In this document: in pieces, positions 48,603 through 58,026 of the stretch
Numbering within the stretch: the first letter of the stretch is position 1
Layout of the letters: each line of letters opens with the position of its first letter
Assembly: GCF_000620845.1 (NCBI RefSeq)
Contig: NZ_KK211189.1
Location: forward strand, 1,813,662-1,877,661
Source: Exiguobacterium marinum DSM 16307
GTDB lineage: Bacteria; Bacillota; Bacilli; Exiguobacteriales; Exiguobacteriaceae
Reading direction: 5' to 3'
DNA length: 64,000 bases
Notes under the pieces: generated by a model
Seen by the model: only the letters and a program-made list of their open reading frames with translations
Databases searched by the model: none
Told to the model about the DNA's origin: nothing
Made by a program: the position numbers and the translations under genes

Positions 48603-50576
48603 TCAAAGTTTAAAGCGTGAAACGAGTTCTTGAAGTTCCTCCGCCATCGTTGCGAGTGATTTTGCTGATTGTGACACTTCTTCAATCGACTTCAATTGGT
48701 CATCAGTCGTCGCTGCGACTTGTTTTGAGACATTGGAGTTTTCGTCGGCGATGTCAGCGATTTGTGACGCGGTCGCGGCCACTTCCTGAACGTTCGCCGC
48801 AATCTCCTCGACAGTTGCGGTCACATCTTCGATGCGCGGTGTCATCGCGACTGTACGCTCTTTAATTTTCTCGAAGCGGTCTGCTGTCATCTCAGATGAC
48901 GTCAATCCTGCTTTCGTATGAGTAGATACTTCTTTCATCAAGTGAACGGATTGTTCCGTCTCATGTTTGATCCGGTCAATCAGTCCTGCGATTTGTTTTG
49001 TCGACTGTTGTGACTGTTCGGCAAGCTTTCGGACTTCGCTCGCGACGACCGCGAACCCTTTTCCATTCTCACCTGCACGTGCCGCTTCAATCGCAGCGTT
49101 CAAGGCCAATAGGTTCGTCTGTTCTGCAATGCCGTTGATGACCGTGACGATTTCTCCGATTTCATTCGAACGATTCGCCAACGACTGAATAACCCCTTCA
49201 AACGTCACGACTGACGCATCGATTGCCTGCATCTGCTTGACGTTCTCTTTTACGGTCGTCGATCCGTCCTCGGCTTCATTTGACGTTTCACGCGACAGTT
49301 CGGATACATCCATCGAGCTCTCCGAGATGCGCATGATACCGGATGTGATTGCTTGAAGTGATGTCGCATTGTCGTCGAGTTGTCGCTTCGACCCATCGGC
49401 GCTGAGCGCCATTTGATCGACCGCTTGAACAATTTGCTCCGACGACATGGTATTTTGTGCCGAGTTGGCCATCAGTTCTTGAGAAGATGCGGCCACTTGA
49501 CTGATTGAATCATCGAGATGAAGTAACACCATACGGAGTGAATCGCTCATTTCGTTAAAACTTTCTGAGACACGACCGATTTCATCGTTCGATGAGACGG
49601 TAATCGGCTCTGTCAAATCACCTGCCTTGATCCGTTCTGCTCCCTCAGTCAATACACGCAATGGACGTAAGATTGAACGAAGGACGAAGTAGAGAAGGAT
49701 GGCTGCGACACCAAACATTCCGATGATGACAAATCCAGTCGTCCAGAGGATACCGACCGTCTCGTCCTGAATCTCACCGTCATATAAAGTACCTGCAATC
49801 TTCCATCCTGTGATCGGGTTCGTTGCGAACGCTTTCTCAACACCTTCCCCGTTCTCAGTTGCAGATAGAATACCCTCTTCCTCGGCAAAGAGAGATTTCG
49901 CCCAAGGCTCAGTTATTTTTTCACCGACAGCCGTCGACGGATGGATGACAACTTGTTCTGCCTCGTCGAAGATGGCAACGTATCCTTCTTTACCGATTTG
50001 AATGGTTGACGCCACTTCAGCTATATCGTTCACATCGACGTCAACAGCGACCACACCACTACCGTCTGAAGTCTTCTTCGATACGGTAATCATCATTTTT
50101 TGAGAAGAGGCATCGACATACGGATTCGTGATGGCGACATCTTGTCCACTTGCTTCAGCCGCTTCATACCAAGGACGAATTCGTGGGTCGTATCCTTCTG
50201 GCAATCCCTGCTCAGGATAGATTGTCATCGCGCCTTCCGCTGAAGCAAAGTAAATGTTCGTCACTTTTGGATGCGTCTCTAAATACTCGGTAAACTTCTC
50301 TGCTAACGCCTGATTCTCTTCTCCTTCTTCATAAATCGAAGCATCAATCCGATTCGCAAAAAACGAGATGTCCGTTTGAATCGGCTCGATGAGGTTCGTG
50401 ACCTCATTGTTCATCCGGTCTACCCCCGAATTGGCAGACTGGATCATTTGAGACTCAATCTTCCCTTTCGCCTGCGAATAAGCGACGATTCCAATCAATG
50501 TGGCTGGAATGAGTAATAATAGAACGGATAAGACAATCAACTTTTGCTTGATACTAATCGTACGTTTCTGTTTCAT
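48603..50576 (-). CDS. Methyl-accepting chemotaxis protein (dCache type)
   Basis: A 657-residue receptor: span 1 (about 12-33), a large extracytoplasmic dCache ligand domain (about 35-275, with [12 protein letters not shown]), span 2 (about 278-300), a HAMP domain (about 300-352), and the signalling domain with the highly conserved hairpin tip [19 protein letters not shown]. The ligand is unknown. No che genes are nearby. A divergent peroxiredoxin gene lies 236 bases upstream. Confidence 0.94.
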   Translation of the reverse strand: MKQKRTISIKQKLIVLSVLLLLIPATLIGIVAYSQAKGKIESQMIQSANSGVDRMNNEVTNLIEPIQTDISFFANRIDASIYEEGEENQALAEKFTEYLETHPKVTNIYFASAEGAMTIYPEQGLPEGYDPRIRPWYEAAEASGQDVAITNPYVDASSQKMMITVSKKTSDGSGVVAVDVDVNDIAEVASTIQIGKEGYVAIFDEAEQVVIHPSTAVGEKITEPWAKSLFAEEEGILSATENGEGVEKAFATNPITGWKIAGTLYDGEIQDETVGILWTTGFVIIGMFGVAAILLYFVLRSILRPLRVLTEGAERIKAGDLTEPITVSSNDEIGRVSESFNEMSDSLRMVLLHLDDSISQVAASSQELMANSAQNTMSSEQIVQAVDQMALSADGSKRQLDDNATSLQAITSGIMRISESSMDVSELSRETSNEAEDGSTTVKENVKQMQAIDASVVTFEGVIQSLANRSNEIGEIVTVINGIAEQTNLLALNAAIEAARAGENGKGFAVVASEVRKLAEQSQQSTKQIAGLIDRIKHETEQSVHLMKEVSTHTKAGLTSSEMTADRFEKIKERTVAMTPRIEDVTATVEEIAANVQEVAATASQIADIADENSNVSKQVAATTDDQLKSIEEVSQSAKSLATMAEELQELVSRFKL

Positions 50577-50812
50577 AAAACATCTCCTACCTCGAATAAA
50601 GTGTTCAAGGAGTGTCGTCGACCTACCGAGTCCTCCTTGGGTTATTCACAATATCGGTTAAGAAATATATATTTTAATAGTTGATTGAATTATTCGAAAA
50701 TTATTTTTCGGAACTTGAAATGGAGTTTCATACGTACAATATAAAATTTAAAACCAAATTATTCGAATTAAATATAAAATTGAGTTAACCTATCAGGAAA
50801 GGGGGTAAAAAT

Positions 50813-51448
50813 ATGAATTCATTATTGGAAGAAATTAAAAGTTATAAGGAACAGTTCAAACAAAAAGCACCTGCCGAGAAGCAACGATTGATGGCAAAGG
50901 CAACGCAGGAATTGAAAGATTCGGGAATGGCGTCAGGATTAAGAGTAGGTGAGTCAGCACCTCTGTTTGAATTGCCTCACGCGGACGGAACAAAAGTCGA
51001 GTTGCAGTCGTTGCTTGAAAAAGGACCTGTAATTGTCACGTTTTATCGTGGCGGATGGTGTCCATACTGTAACCTCGAGCTTCGCGCATACCAGCGCGAG
51101 TTGGCAACGATTCAAGAAAAAGGGGCGACTCTTGTCGCAATCAGTCCTGAGACGCCGGATTATTCCCTTTCAACGAAAGAAAAGAACGAACTTGATTTTT
51201 ACGTATTGAGCGACGGGGATAATCAAGTCGCACGCCAATTCGACCTCGTCTTTGACATGCCGGATTACTTGATCGACGTTTATAAGGCGTCTGGGCTACA
51301 CGTCGACGCACATAATGGGAACGAGGATTGGCAGTTGCCGAAACCGGCCACGTTTATTATAGAGTCAGACGGAACGATTTCATTCAGTGACGTCCCTGCG
51401 GATTATACAGAACGTGTCGACCCGTTGACGGTGATTGGAAAATTGTAA
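50813..51448 (+). CDS. Peroxiredoxin-like AhpC/TSA family protein
   Basis: A 211-residue thioredoxin-fold protein. The catalytic region is VIVTFYRGGWCPYCNLELRAYQ with a CxxC-like WCPYC. An N-terminal helical extension of about 40 residues precedes the fold. It probably reduces peroxides with thiols. GAAAGGGGGTAAAAAT precedes the ATG. It ends at a terminator shared with the convergent GNAT gene. Confidence 0.88.
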   Translation: MNSLLEEIKSYKEQFKQKAPAEKQRLMAKATQELKDSGMASGLRVGESAPLFELPHADGTKVELQSLLEKGPVIVTFYRGGWCPYCNLELRAYQRELATIQEKGATLVAISPETPDYSLSTKEKNELDFYVLSDGDNQVARQFDLVFDMPDYLIDVYKASGLHVDAHNGNEDWQLPKPATFIIESDGTISFSDVPADYTERVDPLTVIGKL

Positions 51449-51451
51449 AAT

Positions 51452-51484
51452 AAAAAGAGGTGGCGCGTCACGTCATCTCTTTTC
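51452..51484. terminator. Bidirectional terminator
   Basis: AAAAGAGGTGG pairs with TCATCTCTTTT through G-T pairs, overlapping the 3' end of the convergent gene. Confidence 0.7.
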
Positions 51485-52033
51485 CCATTCGCATTTTTCA
51501 TCCATTTGATTGACAAACTCCTCGTGCAACATGGCGTACACCATGCTATCGGTCCATTCATTCTTATTCCAATAGTCTCTCAAGAAATGAGCTTCTTTTC
51601 TCATTCCAACCCGTTCGCATAATTTCTGGGAAGCTACATTTCTGGCGTCGAGATTGGCTTGTACCCGATGTAGATTGAGCTTTGTGAACAACTCCTCTAG
51701 CAATCCGCTCACTGCCTCCGTCGCATATCCTTTTCCTGAATGTGAATCAGAAAAACAATACCCGATCTCTACCGTATCTTTCATACCCGTGTACCAAACT
51801 GTGAGATCCCCAATCACTTCATCTTGATGTACGACTGCTAAATTCAACGTACTAGTCTCGGTAAGAGTAGAATTCGTTAGTTTTTTATCAAATTCTTTCT
51901 TCCTGTTTTCAGACGTCCATGGCTCATGCAAAAGATATCTGCATATTTCTGGTTTTGAATACATTTCGAATGTAGCATGCAAGTCTTTCTCCATAAATGG
52001 TCTGATTTCTAAACGCTCAGTGGTAAATTTCAC
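51473..52033 (-). CDS. GNAT acetyltransferase, RimJ/RimL-like
   Basis: A 186-residue protein of the ribosomal-protein alanine acetyltransferase-like branch: TTERLEIRPFMEKDLHATFEMY, CFSDSHSGKGYATEAVSGLLEELF, and NVASQKLCERVGMRKEAHFLRDYW. Target unknown. Starts with GTG behind GGGAGGAG. Confidence 0.9.
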   Translation of the reverse strand: MKFTTERLEIRPFMEKDLHATFEMYSKPEICRYLLHEPWTSENRKKEFDKKLTNSTLTETSTLNLAVVHQDEVIGDLTVWYTGMKDTVEIGYCFSDSHSGKGYATEAVSGLLEELFTKLNLHRVQANLDARNVASQKLCERVGMRKEAHFLRDYWNKNEWTDSMVYAMLHEEFVNQMDEKCEWEKR

Positions 52034-52094
52034 GTCGACTCCTCCCTTACATTTGATTGCGATCTCCCCATGAAACTCTCCTCCGGTTCACGAC

Positions 52095-52742
52095 CTATGA
52101 GGACATGATAAATTGCTCCACTCGCTTGAGAAGAGTTTCAAGTAGCCGAAGTGACTCGTATGTGTTACCTGTGTACTCGAGACTGTGATTCATCTGCTCG
52201 ACAATCTCGAGTTCAGTCAATGCTAGATGTTCAAGATGCTCGATTCGTTCCAGTACATAATGTTGGTCCGCTGTTCCCATGAGAACCATCTGTTGACCTT
52301 TATGAGACTGGATCGCTTCATATATGTCGTCTCGTTTCAATAAAGGTGTCAACCAAATCAGTTTAGCATCATGAAACACGTTTCGGGTGAATTCACTTGC
52401 CATCGCAACCGTACCGAGCGATTTTCCGATGATGATGTATCGTCGAACGGAATCAGTATGTAGGATTTGATCGAGGACGAGTCGAACATCATCAACAATC
52501 GCCTTAAATACATCGACTGAATCATACCGCTCGTCCCGATAGTTATAGTTGACTTCGAGAACGTTCAACCCCCTCTCTAAGCACAATCCAGTCGTATAGC
52601 GAAACATTGGAGAATCATTTGTATATCCGTATCCGGGCAACAAAATCACGAGTGTGTCGGATGACGAATCAGGCTGCAGGTACGAATATGCGACGGGTAT
52701 TCCGTTTGTCCCAATGACGTGACCATCTGTTACTTCATACAT
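52095..52742 (-). CDS. Alpha/beta hydrolase-fold protein
   Basis: A 215-residue protein with LLPGYGYTNDSPMFRY, a nucleophile-type IIGKSLGTVAMA (GKSLG), an Asp in GTADQHY and a late His in EQMNHSLEY. Compact and lid-less, similar to dienelactone-hydrolase-type proteins. Its start lies 10 bases after the UMP-kinase-like gene, so the two share an operon. GAGGAGACAGC precedes the ATG. Confidence 0.85.
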   Translation of the reverse strand: MYEVTDGHVIGTNGIPVAYSYLQPDSSSDTLVILLPGYGYTNDSPMFRYTTGLCLERGLNVLEVNYNYRDERYDSVDVFKAIVDDVRLVLDQILHTDSVRRYIIIGKSLGTVAMASEFTRNVFHDAKLIWLTPLLKRDDIYEAIQSHKGQQMVLMGTADQHYVLERIEHLEHLALTELEIVEQMNHSLEYTGNTYESLRLLETLLKRVEQFIMSS

Positions 52743-52751
52743 GCTGTCTCC

Positions 52752-53489
52752 TCAATTCTGCAAAAGTTGCGTTTCATGGTGATGAATCATCGTCCCAATG
52801 GTCTCTCCTTGGAGAATCCGATGAATGGCGTTTCGCTCCTTGAAGTCGAACAAGTGGATCGGCAAACCGTGATCTCTTGCGAGAAGCAATGCCGATTGAT
52901 CCATCACTTTCAAATCATTCGAAATGACATCGTTATAATGTAGGGTTTCATATTGACGAGCGTCCGAATCCAAACGAGGATCTCGGTCATATACGCCGGA
53001 GACACCGTTCTTTGCCACGAACAAGGCATCGCATCCCACTTCGATGGCACGCTGAACAGCCGGATAGTCTGAAGAGACGAACGGTTGACCGTTACCGCCT
53101 GCAAAAATGACGATATATCCTTTTTTCAAATGATTGATGGCTCGAAGTTGAATGTATGGCTCGGCTACACTCGGCATTGGAATCGACGTCATAACGCGCA
53201 CTTCTCGAGTGGTATCTCGTTTCAAGATACCACGTAGCATCAATGAATTCATGACTGTCCCGAGCGTCCCGATACTGTCAGCCTCCACTCGATTGATCCC
53301 CCACGCTTCTGCTTGATTCCCGCGAAAGAGATTTCCCCCACCGACCATGACACATACTTCAACCCCGCTTTTTGCGAGTGACAATATCTCCTCTGCAATC
53401 AGGCTGAGACTCATTTCGTCAAAATTATCCATTCTATCACCAGCTAGAGCGGCTCCACTTAACTTGATACAAATTTTTCGGTGCTTCAA
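52752..53489 (-). CDS. Divergent UMP kinase-like protein (PyrH paralogue)
   Basis: A 245-residue amino acid kinase-fold protein with the PyrH layout: KICIKLSGAALAGD, VCVMVGGGNLFRG, VMNSLMLRGILKR, SVAEPYIQLRAINHLKKGYIVIFAGGNGQPFVSSDY, GVYDRDPRLDSDARQYETL and LKVMDQSALLLARDHGLPIHLFDF. It lacks neighbours such as tsf or frr that flank the main pyrH, so it is probably a second, divergent copy. Starts are ambiguous: TTG at 53489 has GGGAG close upstream, and an ATG at 53507 has none. Confidence 0.8.
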   Translation of the reverse strand: MKHRKICIKLSGAALAGDRMDNFDEMSLSLIAEEILSLAKSGVEVCVMVGGGNLFRGNQAEAWGINRVEADSIGTLGTVMNSLMLRGILKRDTTREVRVMTSIPMPSVAEPYIQLRAINHLKKGYIVIFAGGNGQPFVSSDYPAVQRAIEVGCDALFVAKNGVSGVYDRDPRLDSDARQYETLHYNDVISNDLKVMDQSALLLARDHGLPIHLFDFKERNAIHRILQGETIGTMIHHHETQLLQN

Positions 53490-53615
53490 TGTCTCCCAAC
53501 CCTTCATTTGGAAATTTTTGTTCAATTCAGTATAGAAGAGATTGTTTGATTGAACAATAGTATTTCCAATTGATTTATAATGACATTTCTTTATTTTCTT
53601 TCCTACATCGGGCAC

Positions 53616-53646
53616 AAAAAAAGACCGTAGAATACACTACAGTCAG
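53616..53646 (-). terminator. Terminator of the GNAT gene
   Basis: Minus strand GACTGTAG pairs with CTACGGTC, followed by seven T. Confidence 0.82.
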
Positions 53647-53651
53647 TAAGC

Positions 53652-54173
53652 TTAAGCCCCTAATATTGAACCGTGACGAGTCTTTTCCCATCCATACGCC
53701 ACTTCTCGGAGCATCAATTCGCCAAACTCTCGATCTTTTTGGTCGATGACCTGCCCCTGTTTTCGCTCATAAAACGTTCGGAACGGATTCATCTCAAGTG
53801 CCCAGATCAAGAGACCTGCTTCACACATCGATTGCACGGCATGTTCAAGGAGAGCGGACCCGATTCCGTTCCCTTGATGGTTCTCTAAAATATAAATGGC
53901 ATACACTTCGTTCGTATGGTCTGGATACTCACCCGTACGTTCTTCTCCGTATAGGACGAAGCCCACAATCTCGTCATCGACAATCGCCACAAAGCCGGCT
54001 ACCTCTTGACGACGAAGTGCTGTCCGCAACCGTTCTGCCCATTCGATGGAACCGGACGAAAGTTTCAATAAGTACTCGGTCGGTACGATCCCCCGATAGG
54101 TCGTGCGCCATCCGTTCACACGCACTCTCGCAATCCCATATACATCGTCTGGTTTGGCGACCCGAATGTCCAA
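53652..54173 (-). CDS. GNAT N-acetyltransferase
   Basis: A 173-residue GNAT: VRVNGWRTTYRGIVPTEYL near the start, VYAIYILENHQGNGIGSALLEHAV (acetyl-CoA loop QGNGIG) and NPFRTFYERKQGQ. Substrate unknown. Starts with TTG behind GGAGGGGGTCACA. Monocistronic. Confidence 0.9.
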   Translation of the reverse strand: MDIRVAKPDDVYGIARVRVNGWRTTYRGIVPTEYLLKLSSGSIEWAERLRTALRRQEVAGFVAIVDDEIVGFVLYGEERTGEYPDHTNEVYAIYILENHQGNGIGSALLEHAVQSMCEAGLLIWALEMNPFRTFYERKQGQVIDQKDREFGELMLREVAYGWEKTRHGSILGA

Positions 54174-54270
54174 TGTGACCCCCTCCTACCCGAATCTTTA
54201 CAAATAGTTTACCACAAATCCCCAACATGCAATCTCGAATTATGTGAATTCTATTCGATCACCTATCATA

Positions 54271-54309
54271 AAAAAATAGACGCTACCTCTACTGAGGCAG
54301 TGTCTATTC
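54271..54309 (-). terminator. Terminator of the fructose operon
   Basis: Minus strand AATAGACACTGCCTC pairs with GAGGTAGCGTCTATT, followed by seven T. Confidence 0.87.
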
Positions 54310-54314
54310 ACTAA

Positions 54315-56225
54315 TTACGCAACTTCTTTTGACTGAACCGGTGTAGCCGTTGTTAACGGTTTTTTCAAGAACGAGAGGAGCAATGCTCCGACCACTGCAC
54401 CTGCCAAGATGGCGAGTGCGTAAAGACCCATACTCACCGCGACGTTTCCAGCTCCTTCAAGAAGTGGGAAGACGAAGATTCCACCGTGTGGCGCCGGCAA
54501 TTGAATCGTGAAGAATGCGGACAATCCGCCTGCGATGGCAGAACCGAGAATCGCTGATGGAAGAACGCGAATCGGGTCCGCAGCTGCGAATGGGATCGCC
54601 GCTTCCGTGATAAACGAAGCTCCCATGATATAAGCGGTTTTTCCTGCTTCGCGCTCTTGTTTCGAGAACTTTTGACGAGCGAAGACTGTTGATGCGAGTG
54701 CGACGAGGAGTGGTGGTACCATCCCTCCAGCCATGACCGCTGCCATGACTTCTTGGTTACCCGCTGTAAGTGCTGCCGTACCGAAGACGTACGCTGTCTT
54801 GTTGATCGGACCACCCATATCGACTGCCATCATCCCACCGACGATGACTCCTAAAAGGATGGCGTTCGCGCCACTCATGCTGTTCAACGTATCCATCAAC
54901 CATGTCATGAGTGCTGCAATCGGTTCATTGACGACGAGCAACATGACCATACCTGAGATAAACGAACCGAGTAACGGATACAAGAGGACTGGTTTGATTC
55001 CTTCAAGTGAAGCAGGCAATTTTGCGAGTGCTTTTTTCAAGAACAGGACGACATAACCTGCCAAGAAACCAGCGATGAGACCACCGAGGAATCCTGCGTT
55101 CCCTTGACTTGCGAGTACCCCGGCCACGAGACCTGGTGCGAGACCTGGGCGATCGGCGATCGACATCGCGATGAAACCGGCGAGAATCGGAACGAGGAAG
55201 CCGAATGCAGCTCCACCGATTGTCATCAACTGTGCAGCAAATTCATTGTAAGACGGGTCATCCGGGTTGGCGGAGTTGATGCCCCAGAAGAAGCTGATGG
55301 CAATCAAGAGTCCACCTGCGACAACGAGTGGAAGCATCGCGGATACACCGCTCATCAAGTGCTTGTACACGCCTGTACGTTGCTCTTTCGAAGCACCACC
55401 TGACGATTTCGAAGCCTCATATACCGGCGCATCTTGTTTCACCGCACGATTGATGAGTTCTTCCGGTTTCCGAATCCCTTGTGCAACAGGAACTTCAATG
55501 ACTCGTTTACCAGCGAAGCGATCCATTTCAACAGCCTTGTCCGCTGCGACGATGATTGCTGTTGCCCGGTCAATGTCCGCGCGCGTCAATTCATTTTTGA
55601 CGCCAGTCGACCCGTTCGTTTCGACTTTGATGTCGACGCCCATCGCTTCCGCTTTTTGCTTCAAGCTATCTGCTGCCATATACGTATGAGCGATACCGGT
55701 CGGACAAGCCGTGACCGCCAAAATGAACGGTGCATCCGTGTTTGTCGGTTTGACGACCTCTTGCTTCTCTTCTGCTGCTTCTTTTTCTTCGATTGCACGG
55801 ATGACATCGTTTTCAGAAGTAGCCGCATAGAGCCGTTCCTGGAATGCAGGGTCCATCAAGTAAACTGAAAGTTTAGAGAGTGTTTCAAGGTGTTCATTAT
55901 TGGCGTTTTCGCCTGCCGCAATCATGAAGAAGAGGCGGCTCGGTTGTCCGTCTAACGCTTCGTAGTCGACACCTTCCGAGCGACCGAACGCGATCGCTGG
56001 TGACTTGACTGCACTCGTTTTCGCGTGCGGGATGGCAATGCCTTCACCGAGCCCAGTCGTGCTCTCGCTTTCACGTTTTAGGATCGCATCGCGATAACCG
56101 TTGCGGTCCGATAGTTTACCGGCGCGGTCGAGGACATCGACAAGTTCTTCGATGACCTCACGCTTAGAACTCGCGCTTAGATTCAATTGAATCGTGTCGA
56201 GTTGGAGCAAGTCCGTGATTTTCAT
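54315..56225 (-). CDS. fruA: Fructose-specific PTS transporter IIABC
   Basis: A 636-residue protein that imports fructose as fructose 1-phosphate. Domain order: IIA (about 1-145, active His67 in GIAIPHAKT), IIB (about 165-265, Cys174 in VTACPTGIAHTYMA) and IIC membrane domain (about 290-625, about nine spans; FLKKALAKLPASLEGIKPVLLYPLLG). Starts at the ATG at 56225, overlapping the fruK stop by 4 bases. Last gene of fruR-fruK-fruA. Confidence 0.96.
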   Translation of the reverse strand: MKITDLLQLDTIQLNLSASSKREVIEELVDVLDRAGKLSDRNGYRDAILKRESESTTGLGEGIAIPHAKTSAVKSPAIAFGRSEGVDYEALDGQPSRLFFMIAAGENANNEHLETLSKLSVYLMDPAFQERLYAATSENDVIRAIEEKEAAEEKQEVVKPTNTDAPFILAVTACPTGIAHTYMAADSLKQKAEAMGVDIKVETNGSTGVKNELTRADIDRATAIIVAADKAVEMDRFAGKRVIEVPVAQGIRKPEELINRAVKQDAPVYEASKSSGGASKEQRTGVYKHLMSGVSAMLPLVVAGGLLIAISFFWGINSANPDDPSYNEFAAQLMTIGGAAFGFLVPILAGFIAMSIADRPGLAPGLVAGVLASQGNAGFLGGLIAGFLAGYVVLFLKKALAKLPASLEGIKPVLLYPLLGSFISGMVMLLVVNEPIAALMTWLMDTLNSMSGANAILLGVIVGGMMAVDMGGPINKTAYVFGTAALTAGNQEVMAAVMAGGMVPPLLVALASTVFARQKFSKQEREAGKTAYIMGASFITEAAIPFAAADPIRVLPSAILGSAIAGGLSAFFTIQLPAPHGGIFVFPLLEGAGNVAVSMGLYALAILAGAVVGALLLSFLKKPLTTATPVQSKEVA

Positions 56226-57151
56226 GTTGTTTCCTCCATTCGTTTAAGTGGTGTGAGTTGTACTTGATCGATCAAGCGATCGATCTCTTGTTTCGAACAT
56301 AGACCGAACGTATATGCAGATGCGCTTCCTGTCGTGACCGCATATCGAAATGCTTCTTGTTCGCCTTTTTCTTTCACATTCGCGACAAATCCGGCGACGA
56401 GCGAGTCTCCTGCACCGACCGAATTGACGAGCTTCCCTGTCGGTGTGTTTGCTGTGACGGCTCCGTCCTTGTTAACGAGTAGCGCCCCGTCTCCCGCAAA
56501 GGAGATGATGACATTTTTCGCCCCACGTTTGACGAGTTGTTCCGCATAAGGAAGAGCTTCCTCGAATGTTTCAATTTCGGTATCAAACAATTCACCTAAT
56601 TCATGGTGGTTCGGTTTGATCATGAGTGGTTCGAGGGCGAGCACTTCGAGCATGGCTTCTTTCGTCGTATCAACGACAAAGTCAGCCCCTTTTTCGCGAA
56701 TCGATTCGGCAATCGTCCGATATAGCGAGTCTGGTAAGTTACTTGGAATACTACCCGCGAGGACGACGATATCGCCTTTTTGAACCTGATCGAACTTGGC
56801 CGTCAATTGTTCGAGCTCATACTCTGTGATATTCGGTCCGCTCGCATTCAGTTCCGTTTCCTCTTTCGCTCGAATCTTGACGTTGATCCGGGTGCTTCCA
56901 TTCACCTCTACGAAATCGGTGTGTACACCGTGATCGACGAGTGACTTTTTAATGAAGTCACCTGTCGTCCCACCGATGAAACCAAGTGCCTTTGTGTCTT
57001 GTGCATACTCCCGGAGAACGATTGAGACGTTGATGCCTTTCCCACCTGCTCGCTCTGTCGTCTCTTCGATTCGGTTCACTTCTCCTAGATGTACTTTAGG
57101 TAATGTTACGTAGTAATCAATAGAAGGGTTGAGTGTTAACGTATAAATCAT
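56222..57151 (-). CDS. fruK: 1-phosphofructokinase
   Basis: A 309-residue PfkB-family kinase converting fructose 1-phosphate to the 1,6-bisphosphate. It begins MIYTLTLNPSIDYYV, carries ERAGGKGINVSIVLREY and the catalytic NSVGAGDSLVAGFVAN. It overlaps both neighbours by 4 bases (ATGA), so translation of all three genes is coupled. Confidence 0.96.
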   Translation of the reverse strand: MIYTLTLNPSIDYYVTLPKVHLGEVNRIEETTERAGGKGINVSIVLREYAQDTKALGFIGGTTGDFIKKSLVDHGVHTDFVEVNGSTRINVKIRAKEETELNASGPNITEYELEQLTAKFDQVQKGDIVVLAGSIPSNLPDSLYRTIAESIREKGADFVVDTTKEAMLEVLALEPLMIKPNHHELGELFDTEIETFEEALPYAEQLVKRGAKNVIISFAGDGALLVNKDGAVTANTPTGKLVNSVGAGDSLVAGFVANVKEKGEQEAFRYAVTTGSASAYTFGLCSKQEIDRLIDQVQLTPLKRMEETT

Positions 57152-57891
57152 TTCGCATTCACCACCTTTGTGATTGTTTGGATGGAACTCATTGACTCAT
57201 CGCTTGATGTGATCAACTGTGCGGCATCTAACGTCGCAACTCGGCTGAACGTCCGTTTCCCGATTTTCGATGCGTCAGCGAGTACGAAGGACGTTTGTGC
57301 CAATTCGATTGCCGTTTTTTTGACAAGCGCTTCTTCTGGGTCTGGGGTCGTGTAACCCGCATCAAGGTCGATTCCGTTCATTCCGAGAAAGGCGAGGTCG
57401 ACTCGATAATTCATCATGCTCTCGCGTGCGTTATACCCGACAAGTGCTTGGGTGGAACGCTTTAATTCTCCGCCAATCACAAACGTCTTAATATCAAGAT
57501 CAAATAATTCATTCGCAATCGGTAGACTGTTTGTGACGACGACGATTTTCTTCCCTTCTAAAAATGGAACCATCGCCTGAGTGGTTGTACCGGCATCTAA
57601 ATAGATCGACATCCCGTCTTCGATGAATGTCGCGGCCTTCCGTGCAATCGCAACTTTTTCATCTACGAACCGATCTCGCTTCTCTTCAAACGTCGGTTCT
57701 TCATCTGGAGTCGCAATGAGTGTTGCTCCGCCGTGAACCCTTGCCAAATATCCTTCCTCTTCGAGGTCCGTCAAATCTCGACGGATCGTCGACTCGGACG
57801 AATCGGTCAAATCAACCAGTTCTTTCAATTTGACGACCTTTTGTTCAGATAAGCGTTGCAAAATCAACTGATGTCGTTGTTTCGTTAACAT
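57148..57891 (-). CDS. fruR: DeoR-family fructose operon repressor
   Basis: A 247-residue regulator: N-terminal DeoR winged helix (QLILQRLSEQKVVKLKEL, then SESTIRRDLTDLEEEG) and a sugar-phosphate-sensing domain (YLDAGTTTQAMV, GVALVKKTAIELAQTSFVLADASKIGKRTF-like C-terminal region). Fructose 1-phosphate is the usual effector. GGAGGGAACAAG precedes the ATG. First gene of the operon; probably autoregulated at the palindrome upstream. Confidence 0.94.
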   Translation of the reverse strand: MLTKQRHQLILQRLSEQKVVKLKELVDLTDSSESTIRRDLTDLEEEGYLARVHGGATLIATPDEEPTFEEKRDRFVDEKVAIARKAATFIEDGMSIYLDAGTTTQAMVPFLEGKKIVVVTNSLPIANELFDLDIKTFVIGGELKRSTQALVGYNARESMMNYRVDLAFLGMNGIDLDAGYTTPDPEEALVKKTAIELAQTSFVLADASKIGKRTFSRVATLDAAQLITSSDESMSSIQTITKVVNAK

Positions 57892-57911
57892 CTTGTTCCC
57901 TCCATACGTCT

Positions 57912-57940
57912 AATATAAAGCGTTTTCATTATGAAAACAA
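57912..57940 (-). promoter_or_regulatory. Promoter of the fructose operon with operator and cre-like site
   Basis: Minus strand: TTGTTT (57935-57940), 17-base spacer, TATATT (57912-57917). A perfect palindrome GTTTTCATTATGAAAAC (57922-57938) covers the -35 edge and spacer, the likely FruR operator. ATGAAAACGCTTTAT (57915-57929) matches a cre site except one base. Both would repress. Confidence 0.8.
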
Positions 57941-57989
57941 CTAAAATCATTCAAAAACGTCCACATTCATTCAACTCGTCACAATTATA

Positions 57990-58026
57990 ACACAAAAAAC
58001 GGTCATTTACTGACCGTTTTTTGTGT
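57990..58026 (-). terminator. Terminator of the hydrolase gene
   Basis: A 16-bp perfect stem with arms ACACAAAAAACGGTCA and TGACCGTTTTTTGTGT, directly at the stop codon. Confidence 0.9.

Noticed and set aside
49649..50001. Small frames opposite or within the chemoreceptor gene
   Set aside because: Shadow frames of a clear chemoreceptor coding sequence with no binding sites.
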